The position numbers and the translations under genes are program-made. A DNA stretch of 64,000 nt from assembly GCA_037414955.1 (NCBI GenBank), contig JBBEWH010000086.1, positions 77,538-141,537 on the forward strand, written 5' to 3'. The notes under the pieces are model-generated. The model was given only the letters and a program-made list of their open reading frames with translations. It did not search any database and was not told the origin of the DNA. Origin of the DNA: Phytohabitans sp037414955. GTDB taxonomy: Bacteria > Actinomycetota > Actinomycetes > Mycobacteriales > Micromonosporaceae. Below are positions 44,567-54,263 of the stretch, piece after piece; the first letter of the stretch is position 1, and each line of letters starts with the position of its first letter.

Positions 44567-45010
44567 CCGATCAGCCAGCGGCGCAGGGTGCGTTTCGCCG
44601 CCGGTGTAGGCGCGGGTGCGGATCTCGTCCAGCAGTTGGTTGGTGCCGGTGATGCCGTCGGTGCAGCGTTGCAGCAGGTAGGCCTTGTGCGGGTCGAGGA
44701 TGCTGTCGCGGTTGGTGCCGTTCGGGCCGACCATCGTCTGCGGATCGGGGACGTCGGCGTAGCGGCGCACGGTCTTGGGATCCAACCCGAGTCGGCGGGC
44801 GGTCACGTAGAGGCCCAGGCCCTGTTCGTGCAGGGCGTGCACCTCGGCGTGGCGGGCCGGTGTGTTGTGCTCGTAGGCTCTCGGTCTGCGGCTGGGCCCG
44901 CAGGGTGGGCTGCGCCGGTGGTGGTTCGGGTGCCGGTTGTAGGCGTCGGCGGTGTCGGGCGACCGCCTTGTAGACCGCGGCGGACAGGTTGTGCTGCAGG
45001 GCACTGGTGG
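44567..45010 (-). pseudogene. ISL3-type transposase remnant
   Basis: The minus-strand frame holds the internal helix-turn-helix of ISL3-family transposases (ARHAEVHALHEQGLGLYVTA, RRLGLDPKTVRRYA) and then LLDEIRTRAYTGG, which shifts frame into RTLRRWLIG before joining the cas2 fragment. The N- and C-terminal catalytic parts are absent, and no inverted repeats were found. It lies between the intact cas2 and the cas2 fragment and probably took part in the rearrangement. Confidence 0.65.
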
Positions 45011-45168
45011 GCCGCTGGGGAGGTGTCCGCAAGTTCGCCGGTCCTTTCCAGCGGCCCTCAGCCCGAAGGATGCATACGACTTTCGCCGCACGTCGCTCTC
45101 CGGTGACTACTGTGACTTTGGATTGCTCAGCTTCTTGATGTGGGCCCAACAAGCTGCCCGCTCCTTGC

Positions 45169-45561
45169 TCACTCTTGTTGCGGACCCGCCGGGGAGGTGT
45201 GGCCGCTCCCTGGGGCGCGGCGCGCGAAGCGGCGACGCCTTGATGCTTTGCTCCAGCCCTTCGGCAGGGCTGGGTTGTAGGTCTCCCGCTCGGTGGGTCG
45301 GCGGATCAAGGTTATGCCGTCGAGGTCCACCGGCTGCCAACGGTGATCGTGTACCTGGAAGCACAAGCGTTGCTCGCCCGGCTGCTGGTAGACAAGCAGC
45401 GCCCGTCCCGGTCCAGCCATCTCGACGACCTTGCCCCAGACTCGGTGGCGGATTCGGCTGTTGACATGCCCGATGTAGACCCCGGCGGAAATTTCCAGCA
45501 GCCACTGTGTCAGGTGGCCGCGCAGGCTCTCGGGGCAGGCGGTGAGGATGACGACGGTCAT
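45169..45561 (-). CDS. cas2: CRISPR-associated endonuclease Cas2, type I-E
   Basis: A 130-residue Cas2e. The N-terminus MTVVILTACPESLRGHLTQW and the following GVYIGHVNSRIRHRVWGKV are typical of the type I-E (CasB/Ygbf-like, TIGR01873) Cas2 group. The ATG at 45561 overlaps the cas1 stop (ATGA), showing translational coupling. Cas2 dimers bridge two Cas1 dimers in the spacer-integration complex. The C-terminal tail beyond about residue 110 (RRRRFARRAPGSGHTS) is basic and longer than in E. coli Cas2. This is the last intact cas gene before the array. Confidence 0.95.
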   Translation of the reverse strand: MTVVILTACPESLRGHLTQWLLEISAGVYIGHVNSRIRHRVWGKVVEMAGPGRALLVYQQPGEQRLCFQVHDHRWQPVDLDGITLIRRPTERETYNPALPKGWSKASRRRRFARRAPGSGHTSPAGPQQE

Positions 45562-46529
45562 CAGAAGTCCACCTCGTCGCCGTAGTTGCGTCCGCTGTCG
45601 AGTTCGTAGCCGTCCTCGTCCCACAGGCGTACGGTGTCGTTCTCCGCACTCTCATCGAGCCACTCCTCATCGATTGGACCGCTGGGTCCAGGGCTGAGCA
45701 GCAGACTCCGGATGTCGCGTACGCATCGGTCGAGGAGTGCACCGTCATGGACACGGTCGCGGACCGCGCGGCGGGTCTCCGGGCCAATCTCGGTGGATCC
45801 ACTGGCGGCGACGTCAAAGGCGACCGGGATGGTGATATCGGCCTTGTAGAGGTCGGCGATGTCGTAGACGAAGGATCGGTCGTGTCCGGTGTGGACAAAG
45901 CCGAGGCCGGGTGAGGCTCCGATGGCAACGGTGACGGCGTGCACGATGCCGTACAGGCAGGCGTGGGCTGCGGACAGGGCTTGGTTGACAGGGTCGCTGC
46001 CGCTGAAGTCGTCAGGATTGTACTCGCGGTTGTTCCAGGTCACGCCGGTGCGCTTGGCGTGTTCACGGTAGCAGCGGCGTACTCGGGCCCCTTCCTTGCC
46101 ACGGAGTTGCTGCATGGTGAGAGCGGTGGTGTCCTCCCCCGGAAAGCGCATCCGATACATTTCTCGCGCCACCCGCAGTCGCCGGTCGCGATGGGTGACT
46201 GCGGTGGCTTGGGCGACGAGTAGCCGGCTCGATCGCGCCAGCGAACGTCCGTGGGCGTAGTAGCGGACGCCATGCTCGCCGACCCAGACTGTGGTGGCGC
46301 CGTTGTCGGCGAGAAGCATCATCGCCTGTTGGGTGACGCTGGTGCCGGGGCCGAGCATGAGGACACCGAGGGTGGCGGCGGGGATGTGGACAACGCCTTT
46401 GTCGTCAGTGGCGGTGACCGCGTTGCTGTCGCGGTGGATCACACAGCGTTCGAGGTAGATGAAGCTGAGCCGATCCTGGATACGGTTGAGGTCGGCTAGT
46501 TCCGCCGGTGGGACACCGGGGACCTTCAT
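45561..46529 (-). CDS. cas1: CRISPR-associated integrase Cas1, type I-E
   Basis: A 322-residue Cas1e. The three metal ligands are in place: E146 in RGKEGARVR, H213 in FVHTGHDRSF and D226 in VYDIADLYK. They are spaced exactly as E141, H208 and D221 in E. coli Cas1, so it should be active. Cas1 joins new spacers to the leader end of the array with Cas2. The start overlaps the cas6e stop by four bases and its stop overlaps the cas2 start. The acidic tail ending NYGDEVDF is family-typical. Confidence 0.97.
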   Translation of the reverse strand: MKVPGVPPAELADLNRIQDRLSFIYLERCVIHRDSNAVTATDDKGVVHIPAATLGVLMLGPGTSVTQQAMMLLADNGATTVWVGEHGVRYYAHGRSLARSSRLLVAQATAVTHRDRRLRVAREMYRMRFPGEDTTALTMQQLRGKEGARVRRCYREHAKRTGVTWNNREYNPDDFSGSDPVNQALSAAHACLYGIVHAVTVAIGASPGLGFVHTGHDRSFVYDIADLYKADITIPVAFDVAASGSTEIGPETRRAVRDRVHDGALLDRCVRDIRSLLLSPGPSGPIDEEWLDESAENDTVRLWDEDGYELDSGRNYGDEVDF

Positions 46530-47203
46530 GCGGTGGCCTGGGCAGGGGCAAGGGTGAGCAGGCCGCAGCCGTACGCTTTGGCGTGTCCTATCCCGTTGAC
46601 CAGCGTGCGGCGGAATGCCTCCGCGTCGGTGACCTGCAGGATGCCGTCGTATGTCGCCGTGACGAGGGTGACGCTACCCATGCCGCGTTTGAAGGATTGC
46701 GTCTGGCGCCGGTGCAGCCGGAGGTTGGGGCGGCCGTCGTGCTGGGGCGCCACGACGAAGCCGTGCTTTTCCGCCCGGTTGATCAGCCACTGGACCTGCT
46801 CTGATTCGCGCAGGTAACCAAAGCGCTGCGTCTCCTTGGCTTCGGCGGTCTTGCGGCCGCTGTGGGTTGGGTTTGCGGTAAGCCGGAACGCCCACTCCTG
46901 GCCCTGACACAGCGACTCGAGCAACCCGTCGTAGTCACGGGTCACCCAGGCCTGGTCGCAGGTGGGCCAGCCGACTTGTTCGATCAGGTGGGTGAGGTCG
47001 GGTCGCCCAGGGCTGACCATGTAGAGGTAAACGGTCGCGGTGGTCGGGGTATCGAGGCGCCACAGCGTACGGGTGTCGACGCGCTCGTAATCCTCGGCGA
47101 CCGGGAAGGCGGCGCGGACCACGGCGTGCATGGCGTGCGGTGAGGAGAGCAGCTTGCGCGCGTTCCGGCGGGCTGGGTTGATCTGGAATCGGGTGAGGAA
47201 CAT
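46526..47203 (-). CDS. cas6e: Cas6e pre-crRNA endoribonuclease (Cse3/CasE)
   Basis: A 225-residue Cas6e. The N-terminal ferredoxin-like strand MFLTRFQINPARRNARKLL, then SSPHAMHAVV with H26 at the position of the catalytic His of Thermus Cse3, and the C-terminal glycine-rich loop GIGHAKAYGCGLLTL are all visible. It cuts each repeat transcript at the base of the hairpin and stays bound to the 3' handle in Cascade. It overlaps cas1 by four bases and starts two bases after the cas5e stop. Confidence 0.96.
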   Translation of the reverse strand: MFLTRFQINPARRNARKLLSSPHAMHAVVRAAFPVAEDYERVDTRTLWRLDTPTTATVYLYMVSPGRPDLTHLIEQVGWPTCDQAWVTRDYDGLLESLCQGQEWAFRLTANPTHSGRKTAEAKETQRFGYLRESEQVQWLINRAEKHGFVVAPQHDGRPNLRLHRRQTQSFKRGMGSVTLVTATYDGILQVTDAEAFRRTLVNGIGHAKAYGCGLLTLAPAQATA

Positions 47204-47205
47204 GT

Positions 47206-47907
47206 TCAGCCTCCCAGCAGGCTCAAAGGGTCGTGCTCGGCGACACCTGCCCGCTCCGCGATGTCGTTGGTGGCATCAACGTGCCGGCGCAACACCGACC
47301 GCCAGGTGTGCTGTCGATGTGCGGGGTCGAAGCTGACCGGCTCGTCGGGCATCGTCTCGGTGACCGGCTCGCCCGGACGGGCGTCTCGGATGATCTCCAA
47401 CCGGACCGTGCGGGACGCCCTCTTGCGGTGCCATTCGGCGGCGAGCCACGGCCACTGTGTCAGCATGCTGTCGAGGGTTCCGTCGTGTACCCCGAGGTTG
47501 ATCGGGCCGACCGGCGGACATGAGCGGCGCCCAAGATAGAGGGGGAACTGCGGCCGGTCCAATGCCTCCGCCAAGCCGTACAACAGTTCCCTTTCGCCGC
47601 TGACCGCAGCGAGGAAGACTGCGTCGGACAGGTAGAAGCGGTAGGTCAACGGTGCGCTTTGACGGCCGTCGAGAGTTCGAGCGGTCTGGAAGTCTCGAAG
47701 GATTTGCCCGGGTTGGTCGAGCCGTACCCCGAATTCTAGGCCGAGCAACTCGGTGAGCGGCTCGGTGCGTCGGACGCCCTTGGCGGCGGCGAGCAGACCG
47801 ATCACTCCGCTCTTGGTGGGCGCGATCTCGGTGCCCCGCCGGGCGAAGCGGCTCGAGGAACCCCACGACTGGAGCGGACCCGCCAGCCTCATCAGCAAAA
47901 CGCTCAT
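47206..47907 (-). CDS. cas5e: Cascade subunit Cas5e (CasD)
   Basis: A 233-residue Cas5e. The N-terminal MSVLLMRLAGPLQSWGSSSR with the LQSWG motif is diagnostic, followed by TKSGVIGLLAAAKG and later PLYLGRRSCPPVGPI. Cas5e binds the 5' handle of the crRNA and contacts Cse1 and the Cas7 backbone. Its ATG overlaps the cas7e stop by four bases. Nothing is unusual in length or motifs. Confidence 0.97.
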   Translation of the reverse strand: MSVLLMRLAGPLQSWGSSSRFARRGTEIAPTKSGVIGLLAAAKGVRRTEPLTELLGLEFGVRLDQPGQILRDFQTARTLDGRQSAPLTYRFYLSDAVFLAAVSGERELLYGLAEALDRPQFPLYLGRRSCPPVGPINLGVHDGTLDSMLTQWPWLAAEWHRKRASRTVRLEIIRDARPGEPVTETMPDEPVSFDPAHRQHTWRSVLRRHVDATNDIAERAGVAEHDPLSLLGG

Positions 47908-49028
47908 GCCGGCTGTCCAAGTGTCGCGCCGGTCTTCTCCCCCACCCCGCTGACGAGCTCGGCGAAGCTGACCGCCTTACCGAGGTCGGCGAGCACCGCG
48001 GTCTTGTCCCCGACCTGGGTGACCCAGCTTCCGATTGGTCGCTCGCCATAGGCGTTTTCGACTGCCACCGTGTGCTTGGCCAGCGCGGCCGCGGCCAGTT
48101 CGATCCGCCCGGCGGCGTGTGTCTCCCTGATCGGCGTCTCGAAGGCGCCTACCAGGTTGATCGGCTGGGTGTCGCGCAGCCGCACCAGCACGGCATCGGG
48201 CAGCGTGCGGTGGGCGAATGTGTTCTGCTTGCCGGTCGGCATGCTGCGGGCGAACGCGGTCAAGAACGCTTCGATGGCGGCTCGGGTCGCGCCCGCGTCG
48301 CCGAGGGTACGGTGCAGCGCGTCGACATCGACCGTCGCGTACCGGTACAGCGTGGACGAGTTGAACTCGATGGTGCCGATCATGCCGGCGCCCGTCTCGG
48401 CGGCGTTGGCCTTGCGGTCGTCGACCGCGGTGAAGTAGTCGAACTCGTTGTCGACGGCGTGGACGCTGATGGCGTGGGATACCTGGCATGCGGCGTCGAC
48501 GTTGATATCCGTCATGTCGGCCACCATCCGGCCGAACATTGCGATGTCGACCGAGTGCTCGGTGTGGACCAATGCCTTGAACCGGGCCTTGTCGAGGGCA
48601 GCGCCGGCGCGGGACGCCTCCAACGCGGCGGCTGCGAGATTGTCCAGCTGCCGGTGGCTCAGGAACAGCAGGTAGCCGGACTCGACGTCCTTCACCTCGC
48701 CCTTCTTCTTCTCAGCCTTGGCGAGGCCGCCGGCCACGAAGATCTCTGCCGCCAGGGCGGACGCGGCCTCCTTGGAGAGGCTCGGGTCGAGCGCCCTGAT
48801 CCGGATAGCCAGTGACTCGCCTACCCGCTTGGTCCGCTCGCCGAGCTGGGAGCGGTCGAGCAGGTCTGCAAAGGCCAGCCGGATGGCCCGTTTCCATGCC
48901 TGGCTGGACACCCGGGCGCGGCGTACGCCGCCGTAGACGGCCGTCTTGGGCGACCCTGTGTCGTCGCGGTTGAGGTTGCTCGGGGGAACAGTCTGCAGCG
49001 CGTAGATGTCGATGATGGTGCGGCTCAT
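47904..49028 (-). CDS. cas7e: Cascade backbone subunit Cas7e (CasC)
   Basis: A 374-residue Cas7e. The N-terminal block IIDIYALQTVPPSNLNRDDT with TGSPKTAVYGGVRRARVSSQ and WKR is the family hallmark. The central VDIAMFGRMVADMTDINVDA and VSHAISVHAVDNEFDYFTAV follow. Six copies normally polymerise along the crRNA spacer in Cascade. It overlaps both the cse2 and the cas5e genes by four bases, so its high copy number relative to neighbours must come from translation rate rather than a separate transcript. Confidence 0.97.
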   Translation of the reverse strand: MSRTIIDIYALQTVPPSNLNRDDTGSPKTAVYGGVRRARVSSQAWKRAIRLAFADLLDRSQLGERTKRVGESLAIRIRALDPSLSKEAASALAAEIFVAGGLAKAEKKKGEVKDVESGYLLFLSHRQLDNLAAAALEASRAGAALDKARFKALVHTEHSVDIAMFGRMVADMTDINVDAACQVSHAISVHAVDNEFDYFTAVDDRKANAAETGAGMIGTIEFNSSTLYRYATVDVDALHRTLGDAGATRAAIEAFLTAFARSMPTGKQNTFAHRTLPDAVLVRLRDTQPINLVGAFETPIRETHAAGRIELAAAALAKHTVAVENAYGERPIGSWVTQVGDKTAVLADLGKAVSFAELVSGVGEKTGATLGQPA

Positions 49029-49696
49029 GATGGGTCCTCCTCGGGGAAGTCGGGGGCGGGGGTGTCAACGTCGGTGGTGGGTCGGCTGCGGAAGAACTCC
49101 CGGCCCCAGATCGCCTGGACCTGCGGGCGGCCGCTGGGCCCATGGAGGGTTTTCAGGTCGTCGGCGAGAAGGCCGTAGTCGAGTGGTATCTGGTGCTCCC
49201 GCAGCATCGTGATCAGGCTGCGGAGGTGGTAGATGCTCTCGTGGTAGGTGCTGGCGGTGCCGAGTGCGGCGAATCGGCGCCGTACACCTTCCGGCCCGCC
49301 TGACTTGCGGACGAGCTCGGCCAGGGCCTGCCCCAGCCCGCGTCCGTCGGCGTGCATCCGCTCCCGGCGTGACTGCTGATGCAGCGCGTACAGGGTCACC
49401 GCGTCGTGCACGGCCTGCTCGGCGTCCGTTGCCTCGGCGTCGGGCGGCTGGTAGCCCAGCAGCTCCCCCGGCACCTGCACGTACCGCTCCAGCGTGTAGT
49501 CGAAGCCCGGAGTTCGACCAATACCGCGCCGCAGCCGGGCCAACGCGCTCACGGCTTCGGGTTGGGGTACGGTGCTCAACGCCCGCGCCTGAAGGCCGCC
49601 GATCATCCGGGCGACGTGGTCGCCGAGGTCCTTGCGCCGCCGGGGGCGCGGCCTATGCGCCGCGCCGGCCGGCTGGTTGACTTCGACCGTGGTCAT
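49025..49696 (-). CDS. cse2: Cascade small subunit Cse2 (CasB)
   Basis: A 223-residue Cse2. ATG 49696 overlaps the cse1 stop, and its own stop overlaps the cas7e start. Family signs are ALARLRRGIGRTPGFDYTLE near residue 51, AVTLYALHQQSRRERMHADG near residue 102, the central LGQALAELV and the final YHLRSLITMLREHQIPLDYG with the LL.DL block. Two copies stabilise the R-loop. The about 30-residue Arg/Pro-rich N-terminal extension is longer than in E. coli CasB. Confidence 0.93.
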   Translation of the reverse strand: MTTVEVNQPAGAAHRPRPRRRKDLGDHVARMIGGLQARALSTVPQPEAVSALARLRRGIGRTPGFDYTLERYVQVPGELLGYQPPDAEATDAEQAVHDAVTLYALHQQSRRERMHADGRGLGQALAELVRKSGGPEGVRRRFAALGTASTYHESIYHLRSLITMLREHQIPLDYGLLADDLKTLHGPSGRPQVQAIWGREFFRSRPTTDVDTPAPDFPEEDPS

Positions 49697-51363
49697 GCTG
49701 CGTCCTCCTGCCTGTGGTTCGGGGCGGTGGCCGCCATCGGCAGCGCCTTGGCCAGGCCGACGCGGAACCACGCCTCGGCCTGCGAACTGGAGTAGTGCAC
49801 CTTTTGGCCGGCGCGGTCGGTGCCGGTCCGGCCGACCCAGGCCGTCGGTCCGGCCGCGTCGACAAGGTCGCTGCCGAGCCGCTTGATGGCTCGGTCGACC
49901 AGCCGCTGCCACGCCGCACGCTCGGCCACCGGGTCGCTGTCCGGGCCGAGCCGGGCCAGCCAGTTGCGGAAGAAACGGTCCAGCATGGCGTACGCGCGTT
50001 CGGCCACCCGTTCAGCCTCGCCACTGTCGGCGTCCCGGCTGCCGGCGGCGCGGGCCAAGTTCTCGGCGAGGCGGCGCAGCACCTTCACCGCGGCCTCGGC
50101 GTCGCCGGCCGCGTCGACGGCCGCTACGCGCAGCGCGGAGTTGTCGACCAGCACCAGCACGTTCATGGTGAGCGCATCGCTGAACACCTCGTCGATCACC
50201 GACTGCTTGGCGCCGTACGTAACGCTGACGGCGTGCGGCCGGGCCTCGAAGTCAGGTCCGACTACGCCAGTGACGGTCAGCCGGGCCAGCCACTGCACCA
50301 CCATCGGCGACAACCATTGCGGCGGCTCGCCGCCGGGCGGTGGGGGTGACGGCAGCAGGGTCTGCAGCCCTCGCCACAGTGCCCGGCCGTGGTCATGCGG
50401 CCGGGGTAGGTAGATCGGGGTTCGCTTCTGTTCGCGCTCGCGTGGTCCGCTGCGGCCCCAGACGCTCATCGGCTCCAGCAGGTGTCGGTCCTGCCAGTCG
50501 AACCGGTCACCGTTGGAGATCATCGCGCCGGTGATGCCGGCGGCATCGCCGAAGAGCCGGATCCGCCGGGACTGCCAGGTGTACAGGCTGAGCAGGCCGT
50601 ACGGCCCCCGGGTGGAATCGGGCTCCTCGGCGGCAGTCTGCGGCTCACGCTCCCACACCGGCAGGTCCCGTTCGTCGGCCAGCTGCCAGCCGGGCGCGAT
50701 CGGCACCAGGTTGAGCAGCAGGGTTTCCAGCAGGGTCGCGCCTTCGGTGTAAACGCCGCCCAGCCAGCCAAGAGAGCTGGCGCCGATCGGGTAGCCTCGC
50801 CCGCCTTTGACGCGCGGGTCTCCGACTGCCCCCGACTTGATGCCGGAGGTGTCGTACGCCTGGCAGTGCACCAACCAACGGGCCGCTTCGGCCGGCGTGA
50901 TCGAGTCCATCCCCGGTCCGGCGCGCGCCGTCAGGAACGGCATGCCGTTCGGCACGTCGGCGATAAGGCGTTCCAGCCCGTACGTGTTCTCCTTCGCCGC
51001 CCGCAAATCAGCGACCTGGTAGAACGGGCGCTTCGGGTGCAGCAGGTCGAACCGGTCGCGGAAGACGCCGAGGTAATCGGCGATGTCCGCGATCGGCAGC
51101 CCTCGGTCTCGCCAGAGCGCCTGCCAGGCAGCCTCGCCGCGGGGCCCGCTGGTGGTTCGGTGCAGGATCGCCAGCGCCAGTCGCAGAATCGCGACGGTTT
51201 GTGTGGGCAGCTCACAGGCGATCATGCGGGCGTCGCCTGCCTGCTCGAAGAGGCCGAGCAGCGATACGTCGCGGCGTTGCCCCCTAGCATCCAGCACCGG
51301 AATCCACGCCTCGTCCACGAGCGAGAACTCCTGGTTTGCTGGGCGGCTATTCAAGTCAGCCAC
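49693..51363 (-). CDS. cse1: Cascade large subunit Cse1 (CasA)
   Basis: A 556-residue Cse1. The N-terminal FSLVDEAWIPVLDARGQRRD and VSLLGLFEQAGD is diagnostic, with LPTQTVAILRLALAILHRTT and later HPKRPFYQVADLRA. Cse1 recognises the PAM and recruits Cas3. Its start lies 59 bases after the cas3 stop, the only real gap in the operon, so an internal promoter is possible there. The C-terminal four-helix region is intact. Confidence 0.96.
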   Translation of the reverse strand: MADLNSRPANQEFSLVDEAWIPVLDARGQRRDVSLLGLFEQAGDARMIACELPTQTVAILRLALAILHRTTSGPRGEAAWQALWRDRGLPIADIADYLGVFRDRFDLLHPKRPFYQVADLRAAKENTYGLERLIADVPNGMPFLTARAGPGMDSITPAEAARWLVHCQAYDTSGIKSGAVGDPRVKGGRGYPIGASSLGWLGGVYTEGATLLETLLLNLVPIAPGWQLADERDLPVWEREPQTAAEEPDSTRGPYGLLSLYTWQSRRIRLFGDAAGITGAMISNGDRFDWQDRHLLEPMSVWGRSGPREREQKRTPIYLPRPHDHGRALWRGLQTLLPSPPPPGGEPPQWLSPMVVQWLARLTVTGVVGPDFEARPHAVSVTYGAKQSVIDEVFSDALTMNVLVLVDNSALRVAAVDAAGDAEAAVKVLRRLAENLARAAGSRDADSGEAERVAERAYAMLDRFFRNWLARLGPDSDPVAERAAWQRLVDRAIKRLGSDLVDAAGPTAWVGRTGTDRAGQKVHYSSSQAEAWFRVGLAKALPMAATAPNHRQEDAA

Positions 51364-51422
51364 CTTGCTTGCCTCCCTCCATGAGAAATCAGGTTCAGTG
51401 GGTCGCCGCGTCGGCTGGTTTC

Positions 51423-54263
51423 CTATCCAGCCCTGGTGACACGGAGACCTTCGTGGGGCTCGTAGTAAAGGTCGAAGGGGCCAACGCGTCCGTGACCCTC
51501 GCTATCGATGTCAAGGACGAGCTCACCGGCGAGCCAGGGGCTGTCTTGCCAGGCGCTGACGTCGACCCGACCCTCCAGTTCGGCGATCACTTCGTCGACG
51601 ACATCGACGGAGGTCATCATCCGCGGCAGGGGGAGGGTGCACCGCGCTACGGAACGGGCCAGGCGCCAACCGGGCGCGGAGTCAACGGGGACGACTACGC
51701 CGCCCCCAGCGACCCATGGGGGAATGACGAGGCCGTCTGAGGTCCGTACCAGCAGCAGAACCTCAAGAGACTCGGCGTCGGTGTCGCGAACGTGGCCTTG
51801 GGCCACGCGGTCGTCGGCGTTGCCGACGCCGCCGGAGAGCCAGCCGATCAGTGGCGTCCCGGGCTCGCCGATGCCGGCCAGGCGGAAGCCGTCAGCCTTC
51901 AGCTCTTTTGCCGTGATCTCATCTCGCTGCCTCGCGTCCGCCTCAGCCATCGTGGCTTGCCAGGATGGCGGGCCGACTGCCCCGCCGCCGTAGGCGGTCT
52001 GAGTGATCGGCGCGATGTCGGACGGGACTCGCAGTGGCGTGCCGTCCAGGTGCGGCAGCAGCACGGCGGCACTGCGAAGCAGTGTGGCCAACTGGTAGAC
52101 GCGGCGTGAGCCGGTCACCGGTTGCGGCGGCTCGGACGCCCAGTCAGCGCCGGTGATCCAGCACATGGGCGTCGCGAGCCGGGCCGGGCGGTCGTTGCGC
52201 GGATGGCGGTGGAGCCGGCCGATTCGTTGTAACACAAGGTCGACCGGGGCCAGGTCAGTGACGAGCAAATCGAAGTCGATGTCCAGGGACTGCTCGGCGA
52301 CCTGGCTGGCCACCACGACGTGCCGGTGGGGGCGGTTGCCGGCGCCCGGTGGCCCGAATGTATCGCGTAGCCAGCGGTCCTTTGCGGCGCGGTCGAGGGC
52401 CATGAATCGGGAATGCGCTACCGACACGGGGATGTCCGGCCCGAGCATGAGCCGCAACGCGGCGGCGGTCTCCTGGACCCGGGAGACGGTATTGTGGACC
52501 ACGAGCGCGCAGCCCCGATCGGCCAACTGCTCGCCCAGCAGCTCCGCCAGTACCGGCAGATCGTCGGCCAGTCGGCGCAGCGTCACCTCGACGCCTCGTC
52601 CGGAGTCGGCGCAGCTGGCGGCGGTGGCGCCGCGGTCGGCGCCGGAGACGGTGACCAGTGGATATCGCAGGTCGGTGCGTAGCGCGGCGTACGGGTCGGT
52701 CCGCGGCTTGCCGCGGTCGCGCCAGGTGAGCGGGCGCGGCGGTCCGAGCCGGCCATCGTCGTATGCCTTCATCAGCTCGGCCCGCCGGTGTGCTGGCAGC
52801 GTCGCGGAGAGCACGATTACCGGTACGCCGTAGGCGCCGAGCCATTCCAGTGCCCGGTCGAGGAACCGTCCCATGTAGACGTCGTAGGCGTGTGCCTCGT
52901 CGATGACGACGACCTTGCCGGCGAGGCCGAGATGGCGCAGCACCAGATGCTTGGTGCGCAGCGCCGCGAAGAGGAGTTGGTCGATGGTGCCCACAACGAA
53001 GCTGGACAGCAGTGTCCGCTTGGGCCCGGCAAGCCATTTGTGAACGCCAATATCTAAGCCGCTGGCGTCCTCAGCGATGTTGCTGGGTAGTAGCGTTTCT
53101 CGCAGCCGGTCGTAGTCTGGGTTGAGCGCGGCCTTGCCGTGGGCCAGCCGGACGTCGCGGGCGCCTCGGCCGGCGTCCAGGTCGGGCAGCCGGCGCAGCC
53201 AGGACAGCAGGCGACCGAACATGGCATCGCTGGTGGCGCGGGTCGGCAGTGCCAGGTAGCAGCCCGATGCGCCGGTGCGGCGGGCCACGATCTCCACCAC
53301 CGCCAGGGCTGCTTCGGTCTTGCCCTCCCCCATGGCCGCCTCGACGATCACCATGCCGGGCACGGGCATGGTCGCGGCAAGCTCGGCGACCGTGCGCTGC
53401 ACCGGGCGCGGTGTCGCGCCGGCCGGTAAGGCGAACCGCGCCCCGAACAGATCGTCCACGCTGGCCGGCGGCGTGGCGGGTCGCCATGGCGCGGGCAGGT
53501 CCAGCAGGTCCCAGCCGGACCGCAGCCGATCCTCGTTCGTACTGTCGAGAAGGTACGGGAAGAAGTCCTCGTTGCTGGCTATCCAGTCGGCGACGATGAC
53601 CAGACCGGTGAGGGCGGCCTGAACAGGCTGCGAAAGCGGCACAGTGCCCCAGTCGATCAGCCGCTCACCCGCGCCCGACCGTTCGGTCATCCAAGTCAGC
53701 AGCTCCTGCTGCACCTGCTCCCAGGCAGAGTCGCCGAGCAGATGTGGGCGCACCTGGGCATCGCGAAGTCCCTCGTCGGTCGGCGGGACACCGTGGTGGC
53801 CCCCGACGACGACGGCGAACGGATGCGGGTCGCTCCAATCCTGCTGGTGCAGCCAGTTGGCCAGCACGAGGTGTCCGGCGGTGGCGTGCGGGGCGTACTT
53901 GCGGTCCGCGCGGATCAGCTCCGGCTGGTAGCCGAGCCCATGGTCGCGCATCCGCCGCGCCAAGTCGTACGCCTGGTAGGCGAAGGCGGGTGTGGCCTTG
54001 CCGATGTCGTGCACCCCGGCAATCCAGACGGACAAGGTGCGAGCGTCGGCCTCTCCACCGGGCAGCTCGTCGGCGATGCGGCGGCGCACTGCCCGACTCA
54101 GCCAGTTATCCCACAGTTGTCCGGCGACATCGGCGGTGTCTGCGAGGTGGCGCCACAGCGGCAGCCAGCCCACCGGCGAGGTGCCCTTGCGGTCGGTCTT
54201 GCCCCAGACGGAGCGTGCCGCGTCGCCCAGGGCGAGACCGCCAGCGACGGCGCGGGCGTTCAT
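51423..54263 (-). CDS. cas3: CRISPR-associated nuclease-helicase Cas3
   Basis: A 946-residue Cas3. The N-terminal HD nuclease has H39 (PLWRHLADT) and H85-D86 (IAGVHDIGKA) plus H126/H131 and H156-H157. The helicase part shows Walker A MGEGKT at 311-316, DEAH at 455-458 (VVVIDEAHAYD), VLSATLP and the arginine finger motif QRIGRLHRH. It degrades the displaced strand once recruited by Cascade. The ATG at 54263 overlaps the stop of the upstream UvrD-like helicase (ATGA), which is unusual. A second, decayed cas3 lies at 62068-63795. Confidence 0.97.
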   Translation of the reverse strand: MNARAVAGGLALGDAARSVWGKTDRKGTSPVGWLPLWRHLADTADVAGQLWDNWLSRAVRRRIADELPGGEADARTLSVWIAGVHDIGKATPAFAYQAYDLARRMRDHGLGYQPELIRADRKYAPHATAGHLVLANWLHQQDWSDPHPFAVVVGGHHGVPPTDEGLRDAQVRPHLLGDSAWEQVQQELLTWMTERSGAGERLIDWGTVPLSQPVQAALTGLVIVADWIASNEDFFPYLLDSTNEDRLRSGWDLLDLPAPWRPATPPASVDDLFGARFALPAGATPRPVQRTVAELAATMPVPGMVIVEAAMGEGKTEAALAVVEIVARRTGASGCYLALPTRATSDAMFGRLLSWLRRLPDLDAGRGARDVRLAHGKAALNPDYDRLRETLLPSNIAEDASGLDIGVHKWLAGPKRTLLSSFVVGTIDQLLFAALRTKHLVLRHLGLAGKVVVIDEAHAYDVYMGRFLDRALEWLGAYGVPVIVLSATLPAHRRAELMKAYDDGRLGPPRPLTWRDRGKPRTDPYAALRTDLRYPLVTVSGADRGATAASCADSGRGVEVTLRRLADDLPVLAELLGEQLADRGCALVVHNTVSRVQETAAALRLMLGPDIPVSVAHSRFMALDRAAKDRWLRDTFGPPGAGNRPHRHVVVASQVAEQSLDIDFDLLVTDLAPVDLVLQRIGRLHRHPRNDRPARLATPMCWITGADWASEPPQPVTGSRRVYQLATLLRSAAVLLPHLDGTPLRVPSDIAPITQTAYGGGAVGPPSWQATMAEADARQRDEITAKELKADGFRLAGIGEPGTPLIGWLSGGVGNADDRVAQGHVRDTDAESLEVLLLVRTSDGLVIPPWVAGGGVVVPVDSAPGWRLARSVARCTLPLPRMMTSVDVVDEVIAELEGRVDVSAWQDSPWLAGELVLDIDSEGHGRVGPFDLYYEPHEGLRVTRAG

